A stretch of 64,000 nucleotides of DNA from Quercus robur (lineage: Eukaryota; Streptophyta; Magnoliopsida; Fagales; Fagaceae): positions 82,419,862-82,483,861 of the forward strand of contig NC_065535.1 of the NCBI RefSeq assembly GCF_932294415.1. Direction: 5' to 3'. Shown one piece after another: positions 56,185-64,000 of this stretch. The notes under the pieces are model-generated. The model was not told the DNA's origin. It searched no databases and saw nothing but the letters and a program-made list of their open reading frames with translations. Made by a program: the position numbers and the translations under genes. Within the stretch, counting starts at the first letter, position 1; the number at the start of each line of letters is the position of its first letter.

Positions 56185-57146
56185 GAGCACTCACAGCAGT
56201 GGTGCTAAAAAACTATTTTTAGCACCACAAACTACAAATATTAGACTGCAGCAGTATAACTATATCTAAAAATTTTAGCTCTTGAGCTATAGTGCACAAC
56301 CATCTATAGCTGTGCACTGTAGTTCAAGAGCTAAACCCAAAAAATATTTTTTATTCTCCCTTTGCTTTAAAATATTGTTTTAATTCACCCAACATGTTTT
56401 ACTCTGTCTTTCTTCATTGAGCTTCTCAGACACCTCTCTCTTCTCATTCTCCCTCAATTCAATCTTCATTGAGCTTCTCTCTTTTGTGCCTCTCTGAGTA
56501 AATCGTTGCCATCTTGCCGCTGATGGGTTGCCGTCACACTACTGAGGATCGCCATCGTGCTGTTGGATGGATCGCCGTCTTGCCGCTGATGGGTCACCGT
56601 CATGTCGCGATGGATAACACCATGCCGCTAGGTAGATCGCCGCCGTGCCGCCCCTCTTTGGGTGGATCGTGGTCGTGGGTTGCTAGATTTTGTGGTGGGT
56701 TCGGGTGTGGATGAGTTTGCAGTTGGCTTGTGTTGGCCTTTGATGGTTTGGATTGGTGGTTATTGGCGGTGTGCCGATTGGTGAAGAACATGGGTTTTGT
56801 GGGTTTGTGGTGGTGGATCGTGGCTGGTGGCAGATCGATGGTGGGTTTTGCCATGAATTGGTTGTGAGTTGGTGACCGGGTTGGCTTGACATAGCAGTGA
56901 GTGGTGGTGATGGTGGTGGTGCTGTGAGGGGCTGTGGGTTGAAGAGAGGGAAGAGAGGGAGAAGACAGAGATAAAGATGAATAGTGAGAAAAAAATAACA
57001 AATAGGTGATTGTGGATTTATATTATTTTATCGTGTTGAAAGTTAAAATAGATCCACTGCTGCAGTATGTGAGTAGATAAAATAAATAAAATAACTTTTT
57101 GTGGTGTCAAATAGCTAAAATTATAATTTCACTGTTGTGAATGCTC
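56185..57146. mobile_element. GAGCA-end non-autonomous DNA transposon, probably Harbinger-like
   Basis: The left end GAGCACTCACAGCAGTGG and the right end on the other strand (GAGCATTCACAACAGTG) are inverted repeats. The flanks are TAA (56182-56184 and 57147-57149). Inverted similarity continues inward (TTTTTAGC). The interior from 56500 to 56960 is rich in ATCGCCGT and GTGGTGG strings and much less AT-rich than the ends. The proline/threonine-rich minus-strand open frame across it is repeat-driven, not gene-like. Confidence 0.75.
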
Positions 57147-57149
57147 TAA

Positions 57150-57704
57150 ACTATGTTGTTGGCCTAATTATGTAAAATTTCAATTCAAAAAAGAAAATTA
57201 TGTAAAATTGGTAAAGTGACTTTTTTGGGATGTAAATGTCCCCTCGCCCATCAGAGGTGAATGCTCTGATGGAGTCTAGAAGACTTTCACAATCATGTTC
57301 CAAGGCACATGGCTAATTAGCCTATAAGCAAAAAATGATAGGAATGATTTAGGAGGGTTTTATTTATGAACAAAGTTTTTCTCTAAACTAACTTTGACAA
57401 TTTATAAAACTAATAAGTCACATGACTCATCAAATAAGTCATGTGACTAAAAGTACATACAGTAAAAAGAATTTCGTCAAAAATTGTTAGGAAGAAAAAT
57501 TCTTCCTTTATCAGCTTTTCTGTGCATGACATAATACCATATTTTTAGTGTTTGTAAAACCCTTTTGCCATCATGTATACATAATAAGACGAAGTCATTT
57601 CAGTCAAAAAAAAAAAAAAAAAATGAAGTCATTAATTTGTCTATTCAATGCGGCAATATGATCTTACTACTAATAGACAGTGGTATTATGAAGTCTCAAA
57701 ATCT

Positions 57705-57745
<41 letters not shown>

Positions 57746-58654
57746 ATATATATATATAGAAAATTCAATTAAATCTACAATTTAAGTCAAAATTTGAGTC
57801 ATGTTTTAAATTATTTATTTTTAGAGAGAGTTTTATTTCTTAATTTTTGAGTCAGGTGTGGGACTAAATCATAAATATCTATCTAAGTGTATTCATGCAT
57901 ATGCATGGGGTTATAAACTAGTTTTAAATAATGCCAAAACTACAATAAAATCCACAATTTGGCCATGTATCGAGTTATGAGTTGTAGAGTTGTGCACCCT
58001 CCATTTTTATTCCACTGCTCACAACTTGTCATGTAGGCAAGTTGTGGTAAATGTTATGGATTTTGTTGTGATCCTAACATTATTCATTTAAACAAGCAAT
58101 CTGCTAATTAACCACTTGAATTGGTTAATCTAGCACAAATTTTTTCTATCATTCCAGAATTTCAACTCAAACTTCCATAAACAATTAATCTGAAATTTAC
58201 AAAATTTATCCGATTTTCATCAGTGGTGCGGCTACGGCCATTCATCAATCAACAATCTTCCATGAAAATGATGTGTAACAGAAATTTTTGTATTGATATT
58301 TCATTAGTAAGTAGCATTTCATTGTACCAATCTTATATTTTGTAATAAAATTGTTATGAATTTTCTACGGTAACTACTACACTTATTTTTAAAGAACTCA
58401 ATCTATGAGTGTTGAATTGTTTTAGCAATTAATCATGGCAACACTGTGTAGCTAAATTCAAGAGGAGGAAGAAGAATAAAAAACCAAAACAGGGCAAACA
58501 AAACTTTGTTTTTGTTCGAGAAATGGGGTTGTTTAAAACTCTTTGAGCACCCTGTCTCACATCCACCAAATTATTAAAGAGAAGAAATACCAGATTAAAA
58601 GCGAGAAAAAACCATTAACGTCCCTTGCACATTTTAATTACCAACCCATTCATC
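57150..58654. other. Intergenic DNA downstream of the glycosyltransferase gene
   Basis: The region holds a CT/TA microsatellite and a short Helitron-like element (57744-57921). The last 300-400 bases before 58655 are likely the 3' UTR of the minus-strand glycosyltransferase gene. No other coding region is seen. Confidence 0.5.
57744..57921 (+). mobile_element. Short Helitron-like element
   Basis: It ends AAACTAG followed by T, preceded by CATGCATATGCATGGGGTTA, and starts in a TC/TA-rich run like the larger element at 7589. The interior shares TTTTTAGAGAGAGTTTTATTTC with 8429-8455 of that element. The exact 5' base is hidden in the CT microsatellite. Confidence 0.5.
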
Positions 58655-60112
58655 TCAATTCCTTGCACATTTTAATGATTTTAGCCCACTGATCAAGCTC
58701 ATGAAGTTGGACTGAGATGATCCGCTACTCTCTACAGCCTTTCTAGCTGCATTTCCAAGCTCCTTTGCTCGGTTCCTCATCTCTGCAGCTTCTTCTCCAC
58801 TTCCCATCAAAAACTTCACTGCCTTCTCTATATCGTCCCTCTTCACTACCTCCTTGGTCTCTTCAGCCCATATACTCCATTCTTTCTTACCCACAGCCAC
58901 TCCAATTTTCAGTACCTCTGTAACCAATTTCTCAAGGTAAAATTGCTCCGCATATAGGGGCCATGCGATCATTGGCAAGCCAGCAGTCACACCTTCTAGC
59001 AATGAATTTGAGCCACAATGAGTCACTTGTCCACCAATAGCTGGGTGTTCCAAAATCAGTATTTGTGGTGCCCAACCTCTTATTATCAAACCCCTATTGC
59101 TTTCTTTCATTCTCTTCTCAAAGTCCCCAAGCCAACCTTCACCTTGATCCCCGTCCTTCTGCCGAACTACCCAGATGAATTGGTGACCAGAAGCTTCAAG
59201 ACCATGAGCCATTTCAATAAGCTGAGCTGTTGGGAACTTGCTCGAGCTCCCAAAACATATATAAAGAACAGAGTTGCGTTCTTTGGCATTGAGCCAATTC
59301 AGCAATTCATGTTCTTCAATAGCCGCCTTGTTACCTCTCTCTACCTTGTCTGCTACATCTTTGTTCACCCACAAAGAAACCGGTCCTACACTCCATGTCC
59401 TTATGCCCATGCTATTCTTATGAAGCTCCTCATAAGCACCCTCGAGCTCATAAAAGCTATTCGCTAATATTGATCCATAGCTTCGTCGCTCTGACTCTTT
59501 GATTTTATCCATCAATTGAGTGTATCCATTTGGGGTTCTAAGCCATTCTGGAAGTTGCAACCTTGTCATCTCAATCTTGTTTGGCAAACCGGGAAGTAAA
59601 AATAGGTCGGTATCAGAATTAACACTCTCATGAGGTTTATACTGTTGGACACAATTCTGGGCACATAATGAAAAATAGCATGTAACATATAATAAAAGCC
59701 TTGGGATACCGAGTTTTGCTGCAGAATCCACGGTCCAGGGATAGAACATGTCAGAGACAATGCAGTCCGGTTGCATATCCTGAAATAGTTGCTCGATTTG
59801 TGGTTGGAGCAGTGATAGTCCGTGAAAGAGTTTAGAGGTCATGTTAAGGGAAGTCACAGTGTTGAAGTTTTCTATGCCTTGAGGTACGCCAACTTGATCA
59901 GAAGGGAATTGAAGGACATGGGTTTTGATTTGGTGACCAGAATTAGCATCGCGGTCAATGGCTTTTTGGAAGAGAAGGGCATTGGCTGGGGTGGTAATGA
60001 TAGTAACGTTAACACCATGCATGGCAAATAGCCTGGCAGTGTCTACCATGGGAATCAGGTGGCCTGGGGCCAAAGAGAATGGAAGGAAAATGACTTTTAG
60101 TTCATTCTCCAT
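58655..60112 (-). CDS. UDP-glycosyltransferase, UGT73 family (UGT73P-like), altered PSPG motif
   Basis: GT1-family enzyme that would move a sugar from a UDP-sugar to a small lipophilic acceptor in the cytosol. It is a single exon of 485 residues, normal length. His18 (SLAPGHLIP) and Asp121 (VSDMFYPW) match the catalytic His/Asp pair. The PSPG donor motif occupies residues 347-390 (WAPQILILEHPAIGG to WPLYAEQ). Its last residue is Gln390, usually linked with UDP-glucose. At motif position 22 nearly all family members have Trp (HCGWNS); here it reads HCGSNS, Ser368, encoded TCA, which is two base changes from TGG. From recall the closest family is soyasapogenol-glucuronide sugar transferases (UGT73P2-like), suggesting a triterpenoid or similar acceptor, but the acceptor is not proven. 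There is no frameshift or stop, so the gene may be active with changed donor use, or in early decay. Confidence 0.93.
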   Translation of the reverse strand: MENELKVIFLPFSLAPGHLIPMVDTARLFAMHGVNVTIITTPANALLFQKAIDRDANSGHQIKTHVLQFPSDQVGVPQGIENFNTVTSLNMTSKLFHGLSLLQPQIEQLFQDMQPDCIVSDMFYPWTVDSAAKLGIPRLLLYVTCYFSLCAQNCVQQYKPHESVNSDTDLFLLPGLPNKIEMTRLQLPEWLRTPNGYTQLMDKIKESERRSYGSILANSFYELEGAYEELHKNSMGIRTWSVGPVSLWVNKDVADKVERGNKAAIEEHELLNWLNAKERNSVLYICFGSSSKFPTAQLIEMAHGLEASGHQFIWVVRQKDGDQGEGWLGDFEKRMKESNRGLIIRGWAPQILILEHPAIGGQVTHCGSNSLLEGVTAGLPMIAWPLYAEQFYLEKLVTEVLKIGVAVGKKEWSIWAEETKEVVKRDDIEKAVKFLMGSGEEAAEMRNRAKELGNAARKAVESSGSSQSNFMSLISGLKSLKCARN

Positions 60113-60541
60113 AATGTGTTTCCCTGCAGCTGAGAAATAATTGGTTCTATAGCTAGTGAAGTAGGGATTATAGGAGCAAGTATACCGTTTACGAAATGTA
60201 ATGTGTAATCTCCTTTTAAATCCGGAAAAGAGAATCTCATTTTTACTTACACCAGAAAATGTATGCTTGGGAATTCAAATATATTGTTGGAACTTGGAAT
60301 TGGATTCGCTCATATATCAAGGGGTTCAGAGTTATCTGCATGGGATTTCAAGAAAAAAAAAAAGTATTGTTGGAACTTGAAACCGCTCAATATTTCTAGG
60401 AGTTAGCTCCAACTTTAATTTAATTTAATGTATGCTTATAAGGAAATGTGGATCCGAGTAGGAAAATAATACAGAAATGGTACCAAACAAAATTTAACAC
60501 ATCCATTCGTTCTCTCCGTATAAAAACCCTCAACATAATTA
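60113..60541. other. Promoter side of the glycosyltransferase gene
   Basis: The DNA upstream of the minus-strand ATG is moderately AT-rich. A TTTAAA-type string (60213-60219) is the only TATA-like candidate within 110 bases. A direct repeat of TATTGTTGGAACTTG occurs at 60281-60295 and 60364-60378. Confidence 0.35.
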
Positions 60542-60742
60542 GAGTATGTTTGGATATTGCTTATTTTATTGAAATTGAAAACTTATTGTTGAAAATATCG
60601 TAGATAATGGTAAAAGTTAGTTGAAATAGTACAATGGAGCCTATGAATAGTACCAAAAAATGCAATGGAGCCCATAAATAACAATAAAAATAAACTGAAT
60701 ATTAAAATAATTTTAATTTTTCTTTTCAATCCAAACGCATGC
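60542..60742. mobile_element. PIF/Harbinger-like MITE (TTTGG family), copy at 60.5 kb
   Basis: The ends are GAGTATGTTTGG and CCAAACGCATGC with TTA on both sides (60539-60541 and 60743-60745). It is only 201 bases and sits about 430 bases upstream of the glycosyltransferase ATG, so it may lie in that gene's promoter. Confidence 0.86.
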
Positions 60743-60858
60743 TTAATATAACCAAACACATCTATCAATGTGCGTGCTAAAAAATATTAATTGTCATTCT
60801 ATTCTATTGTTGCATATTGATAAGTATTTTGTTTTTAGAGCCATAACTCACTTCTTAG

Positions 60859-61389
60859 CTAGAATGCACGGACGCGGCTGGGAGGGTGGCGCACCCGAGT
60901 TAGACGCGGCGTCCGACGCGGTTGACCGCACGTTGGTGCCACATCTGAGATTTTTTTTTTCTTTCTCAGATTCGCACCGACTCGGCTCGATTCGCGCCGA
61001 AGCGGCTCGATTCACGCCGAATCGGCTTCGATTAGCGCCGAACCGGGCTGATTCGGCCAGAATCGGGCCATATCGGCCATATCAGGTTGTATCAGCCGGC
61101 GACCGATACTGCCGAAACAGGCCGAAATTGGCCTTGAAACTCGCCGGATCAGTCGAAATTCTGACCTCAAATGTGTTTCTTGCCTTCTTCTTTCTTTGTT
61201 TTGTGAATCAAGTATATTAATGTGTTTTTTAAGAATATTTTAATAGTAAAAATATATAGAAAATATAAATAAAAATATTTTTAATAATTTTTTAATCACC
61301 GAGTCCCGCTGCACCCGCACCCTAGTTTTTCAAAAATTGCTGAGTCCTGCACCCGCACCCAAGTCCCGAAATGCACCCGTGCTTCATAG
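60859..61389. mobile_element. hAT-like MITE with CpG-rich iterated core
   Basis: The left end CTAGAATGCACGG and right end CCGTGCTTCATAG are inverted repeats, flanked by a perfect 8-bp duplication CTTCTTAG (60851-60858 and 61390-61397). CACCCG motifs are clustered near both ends. The core (60968-61150) iterates GATTCG(C)GCCGAA-type units of about 20 bases and is unusually CpG-rich. The plus-strand open frame through it is repeat-driven. Confidence 0.88.
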
Positions 61390-61397
61390 CTTCTTAG

Positions 61398-61735
61398 CTA
61401 ACTCACCTCTTGCAAGTTGCAAGCTGGCAACCCACAACTAGTGAGTTGGGGCATTACTCATAGGCTGATTTTGGTCATGGCTAACTCTAAGCTCCTATAG
61501 GGAAAAATACATGTTTCGGATGCACAAGTCCACCCTCATGTGAGGGAGAAGACTTATGTATCGGATAAGTGATGTACATTTGTTGATGGTCATTTTTGCA
61601 AAAAAAAATCCAACAGCCTTACGCAGGCACAACCCAACTATCTTTGGGCTCAGATAACATTTATTTTATTCATGCAAGGCTCAATCCCATACAATTTAAA
61701 TGTGGATTTAAAATAAAGTGTAATTTGAAAAGTAA
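61398..61735. other. Intergenic DNA
   Basis: No gene or element boundary is recognised. Confidence 0.5.
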
Positions 61736-61872
61736 GACCCGTTTGGTAAGAAATTTCTAGTAACGTTATTTGTATTTTTTGAAAATACATGAGTGAAAAA
61801 GTGTGTAAAAATACGTGTAATATTATTTAAATACTGAAAACTGTTATTTAAACAACGGTAACAAACATGCCT
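61736..61872. mobile_element. Probable TTTGG-family MITE, diverged
   Basis: The ends GACCCGTTTGG and CAAACATGCCT fit the family, and TAA lies outside both (61733-61735 and 61873-61875), but each terminus is shorter than 12. The interior is shared with 53345-53470 (AATTTCTAGTAACGTT-type, GAAAAAGTGTG, TTTAAACA). Confidence 0.6.
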
Positions 61873-62447
61873 TAAATTTGGATTTATTTTGGTTTTTTAT
61901 AGACTTAAAGCATAGATTTTGTTAGTGGGCTATGGCCACTTTCAAAATCTATAAATCCATGAGAAAAATTAGGTGTTATTCATTTTCATGAAAATAAGAT
62001 CTTGACTGGTCTACTCTATATGACTGAAGGTGTAGCTTAACCAATTTTAGCCCAAAAAAGCATGTTTCTTTATTTATGGCCTGTTTGGAAGTTTAGAGAG
62101 GGAGGAGAGTAGAGGAGAGTAGTGGGGAGGAGAGTAGAAGGGAATGATTCTCCTTTACCTTGTTTGGATGTTTTTAAAATTAGTAAGGGGGAATGGAGTA
62201 ATTAGTCCTTCCTCTTGTTTGGATGTTTTAAAAATTAGGATGGAGAGGAGAGGAAATGATTTAAATAGACAAATTTACCCCTATTTGAAAATGGACTTGC
62301 AACATTGGTCTATGATTAATTTATCAGTTTTGTAAAGTCTTGAACCTGATTATCATTAGTCCAAATCGTAGAATATGTTATTGAATTTTTTTTTTTTTTG
62401 GGAGAAGCATAAATAAAATTAAAAACAAAAAAACAAAATAAAGTACA

Positions 62448-62755
62448 AAGCACAGTTTTCATTTTCAACGCACAAGCCAAAGCACCGGAGTAAGGTGGCT
62501 CAGCCCCTGGCTCCATCTTCATATTCATCACTTGAGTCTCTATCACGTCGACTAGGTTCGACGCCATTGTTGCCACAAACCCCGCCGCGAAGCTCGCCGT
62601 CATGTGGGTCCTGAGCCCGTCTCTCATCACTCCCTTTTCCAATATCATCTCCTTGATCTAATCATATGAAGCTAGCTATGAAGCCGTGACCAGCATGGCT
62701 TGGTTTATAGTCAGACCTGAGTTGCGCCACAAGTTCGGCACGCCTTCTTGGCTCT
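62448..62755 (-). pseudogene. Captured mitochondrial carrier fragment (PUMP5/dicarboxylate-carrier-like)
   Basis: The minus strand reads QEGVPNLWRNSGLTINQAML, then VTAS-stop-LASYD-stop-IKE, then MILEKGVMRDGLRTHMTASF, AAGFVATMASNLVDVIETQV, MNMK and PPYSGALACAL. This is the C-terminal third of a plant uncoupling-protein/dicarboxylate-type inner-membrane carrier. The family signature Pro-x-Asp-x-x-Lys appears as Leu-x-Asp-x-x-Glu, so two key residues are lost, and two TAG stops replace expected Gln codons. It lacks introns, the first two carrier repeats and the C-terminal helix. It is a fragment, not a gene. Confidence 0.88.
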
Positions 62756-62762
62756 GGTGCTT

Positions 62763-62840
62763 GTGATGAATATGAAGGTGGAGCCAGTGGCTGAGCCACC
62801 TTACTCCGGTGCTTTGGATTGTGCGTTCAAAACTGTGCTT
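62763..62840 (+). pseudogene. Second carrier fragment, inverted relative to the first
   Basis: The plus strand reads VMNMKVEPVAEPPYSGALDC then AFKTV, the same carrier segment as 62531-62448 on the minus strand, with about eight base differences. The two form inverted arms around the 62532-62762 segment. It keeps the ancestral Asp-Cys where the other copy has Ala-Cys, so they diverged independently. Confidence 0.85.
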
Positions 62841-63464
62841 ACCAAATGGTTGAGAGAGAAAGAGAGAGCGATTGCTAAGAGACTCAATCCGTGTGAATTG
62901 GTGAAGGTCAATGTGAGCCGTTGATAAGATGGGAAGGGACGGTGAGGAGAGTCGAGAGAGTGTGCTTACTAGATTGTGCTTTTTTTATAAAAAAAATTTG
63001 TGAAATGTGTTTGTGTTTCTTTTGGCGGGTTTGAGAAGGAGCCAATGTGCAGTGAAATTCTTCTGAATCTAACGTCTGCAACAGCACAAAGAGAATCGGC
63101 GAAAAGGTGATGAAGCTGTGAAAGCTAAACAACAATGAGATTCAATTTTTTTTTTTCATTCACCTTAAATTTTCTCAAGAAACAAACAAAGATTATTTAA
63201 ATAATCGGTTTGTAATTTTGTTAATTTAGAAAGGGTAAATTGGAGAATTCATTTGGTCAATAATTTATCTACTCTACTCTCCCTCCAAATATCTCCAATT
63301 TGGGGGAATTAAAAATGAGGGGTTAGAGGTAGTTGAAACCCCTCTAAACCCCTCTAAACCCCTCCCCCTCCTTCCTTAAATAACTTCCAAACAAGGTAAT
63401 TGAATTACTCTCCCTCCCTCTACTCTACTTCCCCTCCTTTTTTAAACATCCAAACAGGCCATTA

Positions 63465-64000
63465 ATGATTTCTAACAATATTTGTCACATGTAGCAAGTT
63501 TCCTAGGTGCGGATGTGGCCCAAAGAACTCAACTAATTGGATTTAGTCAATGAATTTCCTCAACTAATTAATGAACTTATATAGTTTATTATTTATTTTC
63601 TTGCTAGTATTATGAATAAATTTTTTGTAAAAAAATCATGTGTACCACAAGATTTATTACTTGACAATAATGTAAATTCAAAATAAGAAAAGCTCAGTGA
63701 TGACCGAAAACGTTTGGCGAGAGCATCAAAATTCCTAAAGAAGAACCTTGAGAAGCTCCATAACCATGAAACATTACAAGAGTGGGAGAATCTTCCTTGG
63801 CATCAAATGTAACCGCTTTGATAAACCTTGATTTATTTCTTTTAGAACGAAACTACCTGATTTTCGTGGCGGGTAGGTTAGAAACTACATCATTATTTCA
63901 AAATCACACAAACACCACCAATAATTATCATTATCAAACCTACAATTCAAACTACCTAAGAATATGTAAAAGGAACTAAAATATCAGAATTTCCAATAAG
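63465..64000. other. AT-rich intergenic DNA to the window end
   Basis: No gene, RNA or defined repeat is supported. The short open frame near 63782-63979 lacks family similarity and is Asn/Thr-rich at its end. Confidence 0.5.

Larger units (their letters stand above)
62087..63461. mobile_element. Long PIF/Harbinger-like element carrying captured host gene fragments
   Basis: The ends are TGGCCTGTTTGG and CCAAACAGGCCA, a perfect 12-nt inverted repeat, flanked by TTA on both sides (62084-62086 and 63462-63464). Inverted similarity extends about 200 bases inward as GGAGAGTAGAG-rich arms. CTTGTTTGGATGTTTT is iterated in the left arm (62158 and 62212). The centre holds pieces of a mitochondrial carrier gene in both orientations (62448-62840). 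No transposase is present. The small relative at 37564-37692 is nearly all arm. Confidence 0.87.

Noticed and set aside
56514-57001. Open frames in the GC-richer core of the 56185 element
   Set aside because: Both strands are open because of GTGG/CCAC repetition; the peptides are low complexity.
60768-61220. 150-codon plus-strand frame
   Set aside because: Driven by the iterated core of the hAT-like MITE; it crosses the element's left end.
62316-62648. Minus-strand 110-codon frame as a functional mitochondrial carrier
   Set aside because: It covers only a fragment of one carrier repeat, has lost signature residues, and its upstream continuation contains two stops. It lies inside a transposon.

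Overview
The window is nuclear DNA from a flowering plant, almost certainly a eudicot and probably a woody rosid. It is AT-rich, its genes have GT-AG introns, and five host protein genes are recognisable by family. Between them lies a dense layer of non-autonomous transposons, SINEs, LINEs and LTR fossils. A Fagales tree is a guess from overall character, not something the sequence proves.

Host genes in order: (1) an F-box/kelch protein (+, 2122-4908, two coding exons, the first only nine codons); (2) a choline/ethanolamine kinase family gene, best match plant ethanolamine kinase (-, 16873-11596, 11 exons, 379 codons, every splice phase closes); (3) a short Sel1/TPR-like repeat protein (+, 28605-33375, 8 exons, 272 codons); (4) a DED1/DDX3-type DEAD-box RNA helicase (+, 47523-51602, 6 exons, 621 codons); (5) a single-exon UGT73-type glycosyltransferase (-, 60112-58655, 485 codons) with an unusual substitution in its sugar-donor motif. 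The genes are unrelated and each would have its own promoter; there is no operon-like or biosynthetic cluster.

Mobile DNA: a PIF/Harbinger-like family with 12-nt ends finishing in TTTGG and 3-bp target duplications (nine clear copies, one probable). Two copies are long (39003-40673 and 62087-63461), and the second carries rearranged pieces of a mitochondrial carrier gene. There are four hAT-like MITEs with 8-bp target duplications (17875-18209, 25173-25746, 41050-41874, 60859-61389), three Mutator-like or foldback MITEs with 9-10 bp duplications (36640-36797, 38004-38451, 52347-52651), a Helitron-like element with a solo LTR inside it (7589-9510), an eroded L1-type LINE (about 20.0-25.8 kb) hit by a hAT MITE, a 5'-truncated LINE (33744-34979), and several tRNA-derived SINE fragments.

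The most structured region is 37.8-45.8 kb. A roughly 365-390 bp unit is tandemly repeated and each period is interrupted by a different DNA transposon (foldback MULE, Harbinger-like, hAT-like). A 1.2-kb segment is then duplicated on both sides of a 2.25-kb LTR-type fossil, as expected from unequal exchange between two insertions of that fossil. I found no CRISPR array, rRNA or intact tRNA gene, and no evidence for a new enzymatic or defence system. The novelty here is in genome structure.
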